A DNA stretch of 64,000 nucleotides from Ceratopteris richardii (Eukaryota; Streptophyta; Polypodiopsida; Polypodiales; Pteridaceae). A program made the translations under genes and the position numbers. The notes beneath the pieces were generated by a model. The model saw only the letters and a program-made list of their open reading frames with translations, was not told the origin of the DNA and ran no database searches. The stretch lies in assembly GCA_020310875.1 (NCBI GenBank), contig MU260069.1, positions 22,501 through 86,500 of the forward strand. The letters are read 5' to 3'. This document shows positions 22,310-34,200 of this stretch, piece by piece (positions within the stretch are counted from its first letter, which is position 1; each line of letters opens with the position of its first letter).

Positions 22310-23019
22310 CTACATATATATACATAAAAGCAGTGCATATTGTGCATTATCGTGAGGATGAGCCATAAGTGTCCACATCTCTTTTAGACACCACTTAAGT
22401 GACCATCCTGTCCCAAAATCTGTCTCAAGTGAACTAAGTACGTATTTTTTATCCCTCTCATCATGCTCACTACAAAAAAGAAAATGTAAATAAAACATAA
22501 GATATTTATTTCAATTTATATGTAAAATTTTTACTTACTTCCACGGTAAGTGGACAATGCACAGGTAAGAGTCGCATAGTGCCTGCATTCTTCTCTTGAA
22601 CTCCAATCCATTCCCTATGTACACAATGTTCCCCTCTGGCTCTATATCGCACTCTAGTCCTAAGGTGCCTATGCATGTCCTCATAGGCAACTCTGCTCTG
22701 CTATCATGATTTGGAGGTGGTATAGGTGTCCTGAAAATAGATAGATAAAAATAAATAAAAATATGTGTTATAATATTAGTAAAAAAGTTTATGAAAAAAA
22801 AACATACCTATGAGTAGATAGCTCTCTTCTTGCATGTGGAGCCGCAGAAGAGCCCTCCTCTAATCGCTGGGTAAGCATCTGGATCGTATAGTCTAGCTCC
22901 TCATCAGACATCTCTGAGTAATCACCCATGATGACCCCTAGAGTATCAGACGGAACTCTTGCTCTCATAAGACTTTTTATGAGAGTGAGTTTCACCTTTC
23001 TCTCTCTACTAGGATCCAT
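22310..23019 (-). CDS. Three-exon gene candidate, 187 residues, not recognised
   Basis: Exons on the minus strand are 23019-22808, 22730-22539 and 22469-22310, with introns of 77 and 69 bases that have GT...AG borders (ATAG|GTATGT, TTTTCAG|GACACC, GGAA|GTAAGT, TTTGTAG|TGAGC). The exon sum is 564 bases, exactly 188 codons with the stop, and all three keep one frame with no internal stop. The protein begins MDPSRERKVKLTLIKSLMRA, has an acidic part (MGDYSEMSDEELDY), then CIGTLGLECDIEPEGNIVYI, CDSYLCIVHLPW and a tryptophan-rich end (GTGWSLKWCLKEMW). No signal peptide or membrane segment is apparent. Start choice: MDPS at 23019; an in-frame ATG at 23031 and a possible acceptor TTAG at about 23026 leave room for an upstream exon. 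I do not recognise the family. It could be a host gene or an accessory transposon ORF. It lies isolated between microsatellites. Confidence 0.55.
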
Positions 23020-23053
23020 AATACCTAACATATAAAACAAAATGGTTAGAAAT

Positions 23054-23056
<3 letters not shown>

Positions 23057-23136
<80 letters not shown>
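23057..23136. repeat. (AT)n microsatellite
   Basis: About 40 uninterrupted AT dinucleotides lie immediately upstream of the three-exon gene candidate. Confidence 0.98.
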
Positions 23137-23137
<1 letters not shown>

Positions 23138-24133
23138 GTGTGCATATGTATGTGTGTATGCATTAAGTATGTGTATGTATGCATGTGTGTGTATGTATGT
23201 GCGTGTATGTGTGTGTGTATGCATGTGTATGTGTGTGTATGCATCATTGTGTGTGTATGTGTGTGTATATGTGTGTCTGTATGTGTGTGTGTCTATGTGT
23301 ATGTGTGTGCATCTATGAGTGTGTATGTGTTTATGTGTGTGTATGTGTCTATGTGTGTGTATGTGTCTATGTGTGTGTATGCATGTATGTATGCATATGT
23401 ATGTGTATGCATGTGTATGCATGTGTATGCATGTGTATGTGTGTGTATGCATCTTTATGTGTATGTGTCTATGTTTGTGTGTATATGTGTGTGTGTGTGT
23501 CTATGTGTATGCGTCTACGCGTCTATGAGTGTGTATGTGTTTATGTATGTGTATGTGTCTATGTGTGTGTATGTGTATGCATGTATGTATGCATAGGTGT
23601 GTGTATGTGTGTGTATGCATTATGTATGCATATGTGTGTGTATGCATTATGTATGTGTATGTATGCATGTAAGTATGTATGTATGCATATGCATATGCAT
23701 TATGTATGCATGTATGTGTATGTGTGTGTATGTCTCTCTATGTGTGTGTATGCATATATGTGTGTGTATGTGTGTATGTGTGTGTGTATATGTGTGTGTA
23801 TGTGTGTATGCATGTGTATGTGTGTGAATGCATCATTATGTGTGTATGTGTCTATGTGTGTGTATGTGTCTATGTGTGTATGTGTGTGTGTGTATGTGTG
23901 TGTGTGTATGTGTGTGTGTATGTGTGTTTATATGTATGTGTATATGTGTATATGTGTGTGCATGTGTATGCATTATGTGTGCATGTGTGTATGCAACATT
24001 ATGTGTGTATGCAACATTATGTGTGTATGTGTGTATATGTGTGTGTATGTGTGTGTGTGTCTATGTGTATGTGTGTGTGTGTGTCTATGTGTGTATATGT
24101 GTGTGTAAGTGTGTGTGTGTGTGTGTGCGCATA
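23137..24133. repeat. 1-kb TATG/TGTG microsatellite complex
   Basis: Nearly pure alternating purine-pyrimidine words (TATG, TGTG, CATG, occasionally TCTA) fill about 1 kb. The tract is open in several frames on both strands, giving cysteine/valine/methionine or histidine/threonine strings that are not proteins. It passes at 24134 into ordinary sequence and then a CT run (24151-24192). Confidence 0.97.
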
Positions 24134-24150
24134 CCTTGCTTCAACGCGAT

Positions 24151-24192
24151 GCATCTCTCTCTCTCTCTCGCACTCTCTCTCTCTCTCTCTCG
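24151..24192. repeat. CT-rich microsatellite
   Basis: CTCTCTCTCT runs are interrupted by CGCA and CGGT. Similar shorter runs follow near 24665-24690 and 24755-24840. Confidence 0.9.
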
Positions 24193-25640
24193 GTCTCTTC
24201 TTGCTCTCACGTCCAAATCCCAGCAAAAAAGAGAAACATCTACTTTCTTGACTATAAATCATACTCGTGCAAGATTTAAGATGAGCTCATGAAGCCACAT
24301 ATATGGAAGCTCGGTTAGGGGCCTCCATTTAAAAGAAGAGACTTACTAGGATTTTCCTTATTTGTGAAGAATTTTGAGAACTACCTTACACAAGTTTTCT
24401 CATACATTCGATTTACCTAGGTGAAAATCTCGAAGTCCATTAGGTCACCCACTAACAACATCTTCGATGTTTCAAATTATATCCTTGGACCAAAGAATTT
24501 TAATATAATATAGGTTTAGTAAACAGTTCCGAAAACAGGAAGAAACACCATCCTATGAAAAGTTCTGATTCTTCTAAATTTTTTATTTCAATAAAGTAAA
24601 GTTGAACAAAGGTTTTTGCTATCTCTCTCCTCTCTGAAAAAGTAAGGTTCTTGTGTCTCGGACCTCTCTCTCTCTCACACACACAGCCATAGTTTTCCAA
24701 TCTGCTTTCCAATCTCACGCTTTTCCCGCACTCTTTTCCCACTGAAAACAATTTCTCTCACACACACGCTCTCACTTTCTCATTCTTACTCTCTTACCCA
24801 ACTCTCCTCCCTCTCGCTTCCGCTGTCTCTCTTGCCAAGAGAGCCCACCCTCGTACATGGTCAACACACTCCTATCGCCGGCTTAGGCTGGGCATGTGTT
24901 CATCACTCCCATCACTCCTTACCACTTTGTCGGCTCCAAGTCCCGTTTGCGTAATGATCTGCTTCGTCAGCTCATAGCTTTTGTCTGCAACGTCTGTGAG
25001 TTCCGCTACTTTTTCATCTCAAGGATGTTGAGGCCGACAAAAAAGAGAAACGATACGCCGCTCATGGATGCTATGGATGGCACGCAGGCGTTATAACCGA
25101 GATGACTGCCTTTCAGACTCGCGTGCTGGTATTTCCCTAGTAAAAGTCGGTAAAAGAGAGCAGAAGAAAGCTCACTCACCTGCTGATATACTTCGAAGTT
25201 CGGCCGGCCAGCTCGTGACTTGTGGGCGATGGAGTCAGAGTGAAGTCGCTTCATTGACCAGTCGACTACGACATTGATGAAGAAGATATTGACAAGACGA
25301 CGCTGACTTATGATCCACCAGTGACAGCGTTCCGCTCTTTAGATCTGACCAATGTACAGACTACACGTCACATTAGTACATAGATCTTCTGCAAGCGTCC
25401 ACTTCCAACTTTCCAACCATCAAGTTCACAGCTGAAGGCAGCAGAAATGTCACATAACGCAATCAACGGGAAATAAATGGAATCTTCACTGTGTGGTGCC
25501 GTCCTACCCCTTCACTTGTATACAACTACCACACAGTGGATATTAATATATACAACGGAGACTAAACATCGACCAAACTTCCTCGTATTAAAAACCAAAA
25601 AAAATTCGTCTTCATTGTGTGGGAGTTATGCGTGTGCGTG
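24193..25640. other. Stretch without a supportable gene
   Basis: The region is richer in G and C than its neighbours between about 24800 and 25400, with pyrimidine-rich leader-like sequence at 24750-24850. Short open frames exist on both strands (for example plus 24896-25096, minus 25006-25254), and 25258-25383 reads DYDIDEEDIDKTTLTYDPPV in one frame. None has a recognisable domain, a convincing start or a partner copy. It may hold a gene remnant. Confidence 0.4.
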
Positions 25641-25647
25641 TGTATAT

Positions 25648-25650
<3 letters not shown>

Positions 25651-25685
<35 letters not shown>
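25651..25685. repeat. (GA)n microsatellite
   Basis: About 17 GA dinucleotides in a row follow TATGGGAGAG. Confidence 0.95.
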
Positions 25686-25686
<1 letters not shown>

Positions 25687-25886
25687 GCGATCTTTAGTCA
25701 AACATGTCATCAAAAATCTGTTAGGCTGGGTGGTACAACCTCTTGGCGGGGGCACATGGACTTCTTATCAGGTCGTCGGATGAGACTTTTCAGCTCACTG
25801 AAGCGAGCGTTTAGAGCACATGCATGATAGATTTGCCACACTCTCGCGACCAGAAATTAGGCGCACATGAAAAGAAAAGCAAGTAG

Positions 25887-26019
25887 AGAGGCATTTGCAA
25901 GAGCCATTTTCTTTATTATTTTTTGTTACTGGGTGACCCAATAGATAGAAACAGAAGTTACAGAGGCATTTGCAAGAGCCAATTTCTTTATTATTTTGTG
26001 TTACTGGGTGACCCAATAG
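25887..26019. repeat. Two-copy tandem repeat, period 75
   Basis: AGAGGCATTTGCAAGAGCCA, then TTCTTTATTATTTT and GTTACTGGGTGACCCAATAG, occurs twice (starts about 25888 and 25963) with few differences. The spacer between copies (ATAGAAACAGAAGTTA) completes the 75-base period. Confidence 0.9.
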
Positions 26020-26460
26020 TAATCTGTTCGGGTCACCTTGCCTTTCACCGTACAACTCAACCTATTCTCTTTCCACGTTAAGGAAAAAGCCCCCCTTATC
26101 TGCCTGCCATGACTGATACTAAGAAGATTGTATATGCCAACCTCGTCTGTAAGCAACCTTTTTTGCTCTATATCCTAGTAGTCAGAATTGATATAAGAAG
26201 AGTCGGATGGTAAGAATTGATATAAGAAGAGTCTGATGGTACTTTCAATTAATTGAAGCTTTTTATATAAAAAAAGTGCAGAAGTACAAGTGTCTTTCTT
26301 TTCTCAACCTGAAAACACAGAAGCAATCATATCCAATCTCCATACTACAAAAATACCTGATTCATGCTGTTCATCTCTCGCTGTCATTGAGTTGCATTGC
26401 TGTTTACGAAAATTATTCAACCAAGTCAAGCCGGTGTTCCTTCACTTTCATGTAATAGAA
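26020..26460. other. No gene seen
   Basis: AT-rich intergenic sequence. A short direct repeat (AGAATTGATATAAGAAGAGTC at about 26186 and 26212) is the only structure noticed. Confidence 0.5.
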
Positions 26461-26464
26461 TGAG

Positions 26465-26890
26465 TTGAGCACAATCAAGAAAAGTTGGAGTCAATCCATA
26501 GTTGAATATACTTTGAAGATTAAAGAGCTAAGTGATGCTTTAGTTTCTATTGGCACAATGATTGAAGACGAAGATCTTGTGTGTTTAACTCTCAATGGAT
26601 TGATTGAAGATGAAAGATGGAAGCCTTTTATAACTTCCATTAACTTGAAAGATGTATATCTAGGTTTTGAACAACTAATCCCTCATCTTGTTATACAAGA
26701 GCTTCCCTTTGGTGGACCCAAAAGAAAGGATAGCCAGAACCAAATGTTATATGTAGGTCGAGGTAAAGGAAGAAACCCAAGAGGAGGCTCAAGAGGAAAA
26801 GGAAGAGGTCACAACAACTCCAACTACAATCAAAACAATTCGGGAGACAATAAGGATGCATCAAATGTGAACACACAAGGACGAGGTTGA
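26465..26890 (+). mobile_element. Copia gag fragment related to Copia-1
   Basis: The open frame reads YTLKIKELSDALVSIGTMIE, LVCLTLNGLIEDERWKPFIT and a basic glycine-rich tail (GRGKGRNPRGGSRGKGRG). Most residues match the gag of Copia-1 (about 4700-5430 on the minus strand), but the fragment is on the plus strand with no LTR beside it. It reads straight through the point where the MITE sits in Copia-1. It is a broken fossil; its limits on both sides are vague. Confidence 0.85.
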
Positions 26891-27459
26891 GGTAGAACTA
26901 GCAAATATTCTTAAGCATCACATATAAGAGCATTTGAACGTATGAATTTTAAAAATAACATCAAATAACATACCACAAGAGCCCCAAAAATGTGTTTATT
27001 ATGAATGTGACCAAAGCTTTCATTGATGATAAAATGTACTTAATGATTCTTTCTTAAGATTTAAGTTCACATTAGTTAAAGATTTACCCAAAGATGTTGA
27101 AATTTTTGTTTGAGAATAAGAAGCATATGAAATTTATGCAGATGCTGAAATTGGGATTCAAAATTCACTTGTGAGTGTTTCAAAGTTTATTTTTTTCTTA
27201 TGAAATATTATAGCATACTTGTGATTAGTGAACTCGCATTAGAATATGCTTTGAAATACCATTATGTGATTTCAGTGTAATGACATATTTTCCTAGAAAA
27301 ACATCTATATCTCCGAGGAGTTGAAATTATGTTCTTATATTCATATGAATTCCAAATAAGTGCAATATGAATGCATTTTGCTTGTTGTTTTGCTAGGCTC
27401 TCATTCAGAAACTTTGGCTTTCCATATTTGATTTGTAACCATTAAGATGATAAAATATG

Positions 27460-27460
<1 letters not shown>
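26891..27460. other. No gene seen, possibly more copia remnant
   Basis: AT-rich, without a long open frame. The first 100 bases may continue the gag fragment in degenerate form, but I cannot align them with confidence. Confidence 0.4.

Positions 27461-27462
<2 letters not shown>

Positions 27463-27546
<84 letters not shown>
27463..27546. repeat. (TA)n microsatellite
   Basis: About 42 uninterrupted TA dinucleotides. With the arrays at 1-70 and 23057-23136, this is the third long TA array in the window. Confidence 0.98.
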
Positions 27547-27549
<3 letters not shown>

Positions 27550-28225
27550 GTTAAAGATAATCTTATATGTAGGAGCTACTTTCTTAATTAATTCAAACGT
27601 GTAAGACAAAAAAAATTTGATTTTTGGGTCAAATTGAATTCTTTTTTGGTTGTCTTTTAGGGTAAAGATTACATTTTAGGCGTTCAAGAATCTTCGGGGT
27701 CTCATTTGGCAGTACTCGTGTGTTGAAACAAGCTTGGGGCATCATCCTAAGTGTGGGATCAATTAGTAGAGCATGTGGCTTAAAGTTGGAAAATAGTAAA
27801 CCCCCTTGGTCAATTTTAGCCTAGGATAAACATGTAGCCTTAGGGTTAGAATTCTTAGGGTGGTGATAGGAACTTCAAAGCTCAAGACATATGACATGTA
27901 CATCAAGCTCAAGATTGACAAATATGACATTGACAACTAAAAACCAAAACGAAAGAATGTAAACAAATGGGTGAAAACGATACGTTTGAGACAAGAAAGT
28001 TATTATTAACTTTGTTACATAAGATAAATCAGAGAACCATTCAAGAGAAAGCATCATTTCAAGGATAGGGGTAAAAAAATTAATGATCTTGAAATTAGGT
28101 AATTATGTCAACAAAGCTTAAGGCCTTTTGAGGATAGTTTCAATCGCACTGCCAAATCAAAGGTCATGATGATTACGTAGAAATCGTTTGAATCTCGGTT
28201 CGAAATCTAGCGAGTAAAATTGATC

Positions 28226-28667
28226 TTATAGTATGGATTGGCCCATGGCTAGCACGAGGGAAGCCTATTTAGAATTTCGCGAAGGACCATATAAGGCACA
28301 ATTGGAATATATTCATATTAACTGATTAAGTGTTTGCATCTATGAGGACGGATTGAAGAAATTGGTGGTCGAACTTAGAAACCATAAGCACGCTTATAAA
28401 ATAGATCAGCTACTAGTCAAGTTTGAGAATGTATCATACATAGATAAGAAAGTAACTATGTACATAGTTACAAGTTTCGCTGATAAGACTAGTGCCTTTG
28501 GGACAATTCTTCCCAAAAAAATCTTTGGAAGGAGGTTTGAGAACCACTTAAATAAGCACATTCTAGTACAAAAGCCTACCAAGCTACAACTTGAAGGACC
28601 TAAAAAGCTATATCCATATTTTCCAGCACAAACAGGATATGGTTTGTTGACAGAAATTGACGCTTAA
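28226..28667 (+). pseudogene. Broken coding relic related to a segment at 58.1-58.4 kb
   Basis: The translation contains EGPYKAQLEYI, YEDGLKKLVVELRNHK, QLLVKFEN and VTMYIVTSFADKTSAFG, ending LYPYFPAQTGYGLL near 28667. The segment at about 58115-58395 contains EGPYKTQLKYI, VYEDGL, HLLVKFE, TMYIITS and TNEFG in the same order. In the best-aligned stretch most base differences are at third codon positions and keep the residue, so the ancestor was probably translated. Both copies are broken. I do not recognise the protein; it could be a host gene family or a retroelement-associated ORF, since the second copy lies at or in a gypsy LTR. Confidence 0.5.
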
Positions 28668-28968
28668 AGAAAATGAGTTCCTGAGAAAACCATTCCTTAT
28701 GGAGCCACTGCCTTAAGGATTCTAGTCGAGGATATGGACGAAAATGTTCGCCAGTAAGGCAATTCTTCCTTAGCACGTCCATCTTTTTCAAAACCTCCAT
28801 CCTTTGAAGGTAGATCATTAGTGGCGTGACACAAAAGAGAGCCAACGCTTCCTTTTTCCCTAACCTAGGGTATTCTGTTTCTAGCCACCATGAAGGGAGC
28901 CACCAAACCAGTAATGATATCAAGTCTCCAAAAACTAGGACCACAAACAGAAATACTATCCACCACAC
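28600..28968 (-). other. Open frame of 122 codons, unrecognised
   Basis: The first 30 residues are strongly hydrophobic and aromatic (MWWIVFLFVVLVFGDLISLL), followed by a more polar part with RLGKKEALALFCVTPLMIYL. It overlaps the end of the plus-strand relic at 28226-28667. Without a domain or a second copy it may be a chance frame. Confidence 0.2.
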
Positions 28969-29990
28969 GTTCTTCTAGCATAGAAAACCAGCCAAATGAA
29001 GATGGATGACAATGCCCCAACTTGAAAAACAAAAAAAGCTTAACCTATGAAGCTCACTTGTAAATCCAGAACATAAATGTTATGTGCTACATGACTATAA
29101 CTTAGCGTGATAATATTATATATATGTTCTCTCATAAATATATAACATCCTTGGACAAGAAAATATAGAAGAAAGTTTTGTATATTGCAATATTACAGTA
29201 CTCAAACCTATAAATGATAAGAATTTTATACGCAGAGTTTTGAACTGGAGCAAGACTGTGAATAGTTATAATTTATATATCCTAAAATATTTACAGAAGA
29301 AATATTTGTTGTCAAGATATGCTGTGCTGATTTCTATGTTATAAGAGATAATAAGTTTGTGTAGAAAATGTTTCTCACACACCTTGAAACACATCTTCTC
29401 TTATATTCGCACTCATATATATTAAGAACAAACTGCAAACTCTCTTTATAGAGTTTCATAACTTTCATAAAATAATAAAGCTTTTGTACCAGAATTTGTA
29501 TAATATGAGAACATGAGCCATCATTCAAAGTGGTTTTCAAATAGTGTATCACACATAAACATGTTGTATATAATCGATACTGAACCCTCAAGTGACCACA
29601 AATGAAGCATGGTGCTCTGAATTATAAGGCCTCAGATAATGAGGAGAAACCAGTGTGAGAGCCCAAACATTTGTGCATCCCTAACTTCCAAGTTATATGA
29701 GGTCTATATATGAATGTTGATGGTAATAGATGTGTGATGCCATACAGTTTCCTCGTAGAACCATAATGGGGGAGTGTAGAAGGGGGTCTTGCTCCCTTCT
29801 AACGGGTGTGAGGGACCTATCCCCTTCATCCAAAGGGCCATGACTGGAGGAATTCAGTTCATGTTCATATCTTTCCAAAGTAGATTTAAATCTTTCAAAA
29901 GTTAATTCTTTATGCATACTAACACTTAATTGAAGAGGATTTTTTTTACATTTTTCTCCTTTTAATTTAGGTGATTATCTTTGTTGATTG
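28969..29990. other. No gene seen
   Basis: AT-rich intergenic sequence. The minus-strand frame at 29693-29917 (HKELTFERFKSTLERYEHEL) could be the tail of the old copia element that follows, but it has no diagnostic motif. Confidence 0.4.
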
Positions 29991-30462
29991 AGACCATCTT
30001 TTCCTTTTAATCTATACTAACGAGTGATGTAATTCATCCTTAATTTCTTCTCACATTTGTTCTACATGTGAGAAACATGATTTGTATACTAAGCCAATAG
30101 CTAATCGAAACATACATATTTATTAAAAATAATCTCCCTGAAAAATAGATTATAGTACTTATAACCTTTTGTATTTCGTATATAACTGGTTGTAGCTTAG
30201 TTCTCAATTCATAAGGAGTCCTTGCAAAACATACCAATCCAAATACCCATAAGTGATCAATAACTCATTTTCTATGATATCAAATCTCAAAGGGAGTTAC
30301 ACTATGAATTGTAAACATTGGCAAATGGTTCATAAAGTAGATTGTTGTATTTACTCCTTCAACCAAAATATTCAAAGAAATATGCTTTTCATTTACTATT
30401 TTTTGTAATACTTTCATTGCTTCAATAGTCCACTCCTTTTTTATTCAAGATTATATCTCCAA

Positions 30463-31267
30463 TGTTGAAAGTGTGAACTATGCAAGCTTTAGGTGGACAA
30501 AGGGGTCAAATGACCTTAATCTGGAGAAAAGGCATGACTTAAATCACTAAGGGTGGTCTCAAGGTAGAGCAAGGTTGGGAAAGGCAGTCCTAAGGTGGTG
30601 GAAAAGTAGGGAGAGGCATCCAAAAGCTATAAAAGGAGGCGAAGCGACACCAAATGCATGGAAGTCTTGTAGGTCATTGAAGACTAAGAGACAAATAATC
30701 AAGGAGGTTCAAGGAGGGAGTCATGCAAGGCTCAAGGAGCTGAAATGTGGAAGTCCAAGCTAGGAAAAATATAGAGAAGGGTGTTATATGCACAAAGGAG
30801 GATCTATCAAGCCCACATCACCTTTAGTCTCTTGTAAGTATAAACATGGTCTAATTATAATAGTTGTAACTCACCATATACACATCCAATTCAAGAGATT
30901 TAAAGTGCATTCTATAGCTTATATTGGTGCCTTACTTTTGCTATGAGGACTTATTGAAAACAATGTCTTATGTAGAGAAATTGGTGTATCTCTATAACCC
31001 TAATTTTTGCAAATCCTACATCTCAGTGTAGTTTGTTTTGTACATAGTTCTTGACTGATCTAGAAAGATTTATTTGAGTTGTTCTATATCTTGTTGGAAA
31101 TTTTATGAACCATAATAAGTTTGGCTACAAGCTTATGTGATGTGGATCACTATAAGGTAGGTGAAGAAAAGTTTTCCTAAAGGGTAGTAGAGAAGGTGTA
31201 TGAAGGGACCTAGGTATTGGGTTCATTTTACTTCTTGTGTGCAAACCTCAGGGATTAAAATCCATCA
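30463..31267 (+). repeat. Copia-4 5' LTR with TATA box
   Basis: Starts TGTTGAAAGTGTGAAC and ends AAATCCATCA. A GCTATAAAAGG box is at about 30626-30636. The partner is 35226-36030. Confidence 0.92.
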
Positions 31268-34200
31268 ATTGGTATCACAGTAGGAGACATCCTTTGAAGA
31301 TTCTAGGACAAGGACATAAAATCTTGGGCATCAAGGATAAGAGGTACTTTTTAGTGTAACCCTAATTTCCCATTCATTATGGTAGATCTAGGTCAAAAAG
31401 TGGAGTTGTTTTGATAAAGACAATACCAGCCATGGAGGTTCTATGTTATGAACTACATCAAGAGCAAAGGTTTATGGCCTATTGTGTGTGGAGATGAAGA
31501 TAAGCCTGATGAGGATCCCAAAGATCCAAAGCTCACCAATCAAGAATTGAAGATGTTGAAGGATTGGGAGGAAAGGAATAGGAGATCTATCTTCTACATA
31601 TCATAGATAATCTCTAACACTATGATTGCCACTTTCGCAAGAAGGAAAAATATGTATCTTACGAATGAACTACATTCTTTGAAGAAGGGTAGTGGTCAAT
31701 CTATTGTTAACTACACCTTGAGGGTGAGAAGTTGAGGGAGCAATTGGAATCCATTGGCTACAAAGTAGATGAGGAAGACCTCGTGCAGATTATCTCAATG
31801 GTCTGAGAGGGTAAGACAAGTGGAAACCCCTCATTAGTACCATCTTTTATAGAGATCCTCTACCAGATCTTGAGGAGTTGATCCCACACCTAGTGGCAGA
31901 AGAGGTTTCCATAAGAGACACATCCAAGAAGGATGGTCACTCACAAGTCCTATATGCTAGCAAAGGCAAATGCAAGAGTTCAAAGAAGGAGAAAGGAGGA
32001 GAAAAACAAGTGTCCAAGGAAGAAGATTTAGATTGAGAAGGAGATAGCAAGGCATCATCTTCAAGGAAGAGCAAGAAATGGCAAAGAGAAGAACAACCCT
32101 CATCAAGGTAAAACTTGTTTTAAAAGTGGTAAACAGAATCATATTTATTGAAATTCATGGTTCAATGATGACAAAGGTGAGAAGAACAAGGAGCAAGGAA
32201 ACTATGCTAACAACTCCAAGAAGGATGATGAGAAGGAGACCCTCCTAGCCATGAGACATGGCCACACTAGTGATCCCAACGACACAAAGTGGTACATAGA
32301 CTCTCGATGCTCTAATCGCATGTCATGTATGAAGGAATCTTTTGTTTATATGCATGTCCCAAACTCAAAAGGTTTTGTGGAGATAGGAGATAACACTAAG
32401 CATCACATTACGCATGTGGGAGATGTGAAGCTAGGTGAAGGTAAATTTGTCAAGACTCTTAAAGATCTGATCCATGTTGCATCTATTTAAAAGAACCTTT
32501 TCTCTATAGGACAGATGGTAGAGATAGTGACGTAGGTTATATTCGATGCAAAAGGGTGCATGATGAAGCAATTGAAGGCCAACGTCTACATGGGTTTTGT
32601 GATGCTTGTCAGCTAGGTAAGCAAGCAAGGAAGCCATTTCCAAAGAGCCAGTACAAATCTGCTAAGCTCTTGGAACTTATACGTTCACATTTATGGGCCC
32701 TTATGAGAGAGGCTTCATTCAGTGAATCTAGGTACTTTATCACTTTCATTGATAACCACTCAAGACAGGCATGGCTATATGTTATCAAGAAAAACGAAGT
32801 GTTTCCATGCTTTCAAAAGTTTAGATCCCTTGTTGAGAAAGAATGTGATGCACACATCAAGACACTGAGGTTAGATAGAGAAAGAGAGTACTTCTCTAAG
32901 GAATTCACAAAGTACTTCCAAGACAATGGCATAAAGAGGCACTTTCCATGCAGCTACACCTGCCAACATAATGGTGTTGTAGAGAGGAAGAATAGGCATT
33001 TGGTTGAGATGTCTCATAAATGAAGGTATGTTACCATTTTCTTATCAGGCTGAGCGAATAAAGCTTGTTACTTGATAAACAAGGTTCCAAGAGGTGGTGT
33101 GCACAACTTGACTCCACATGAAGTCCATTATGGCAAGATACCAACCATGTCTATCTATTTTGTTTATGTTCCTAGTGAAGTGAGAACAAAGTTAGAGCCC
33201 AAGAGTGAGAAATGTGTGTTCATTGGCTACTCAAATAAGCAAAATGGCTACAGGTTCTACAACCCTCTCTCAAAGAAGCTATATGTTTCAAGAGATGGTG
33301 TTTGACGATTCAAGGTCTTGGTATGGAGACAAGGGCAAGGGAAAGTTGGATGAAGAGGAACAAGAGGAGTATGTAGACTTTGATGTGCAGAGTCAACCTC
33401 AAGAGTCAATCAAAATTGGTGCACTAGACACTTCTACATCTAAGATACACTCATATGATCACTCTTACACTTACGATTATGGACCATCCCCTACTTCAAA
33501 ATATAGAAGGCTACAAGAGAAAGAGTAGGACACTAGGGAAGCTCAAGAGGAGTGAGAAGAGGAAGAGCTGGAGGAGGTCATTACTCCTAATGTAAATTTC
33601 AATAGACTCAAGAAGAAATATCCCAAAGGTCAAGAGAGGAGGTCTACAAGGAAGAAGGAACCCCCACAGAGGCATACATATGGTTCTCTCATGGCAAAGC
33701 ACTATGCATACATGATGAATGTTATTGTAGGTCAAGAGCCAAATTCTTATGAGGAGGCAAAGACCAAACCAGAGGGGAGGAAGGCTATGTATGAAGATTT
33801 AAAAGCTCTTATGGAGAAGGACACTTGGGAAGTAGTACCCAAGAAGCAAGGCATGGAGATAGTCCAAAACACGTGGGTGTACAAGATGAAGAGGCATGTA
33901 GATGGCAGTAGCTTGGCAAGGTACAGGGCTAGGATAATAGAAAAAGGCCTCACACAGAGACAAGGGGTGGATTATGAGGAGACTTTTAGCCCTTTCGCAA
34001 ACAAGAATGCCATTAGATCTCTCATGGCCCTATGTGTAGCAAGAGGTGGCCTATCTACCAGATGGACATGAAGAATGCTTTCTTGAATGGTGAGTTACAA
34101 GAAGAGGTATTCATGGAACAACCTCAAGGGTATGAAGATCCATAGCATCCTACCTATGTTTGCAAGTTGAAGAAGGCATTGTATGGCCTAAAGCAACCAC

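Noticed and set aside
22468-22480. CACTACAAAAAAG, which resembles a CACTA left terminus
   Set aside because: No subterminal repeats follow it, and read on the minus strand it is the splice acceptor of the three-exon gene candidate.
23042-24292. Several long overlapping open frames on both strands (up to about 300 codons)
   Set aside because: They are cysteine/valine/methionine or histidine/threonine strings produced by TATG/TGTG microsatellite words in every frame.
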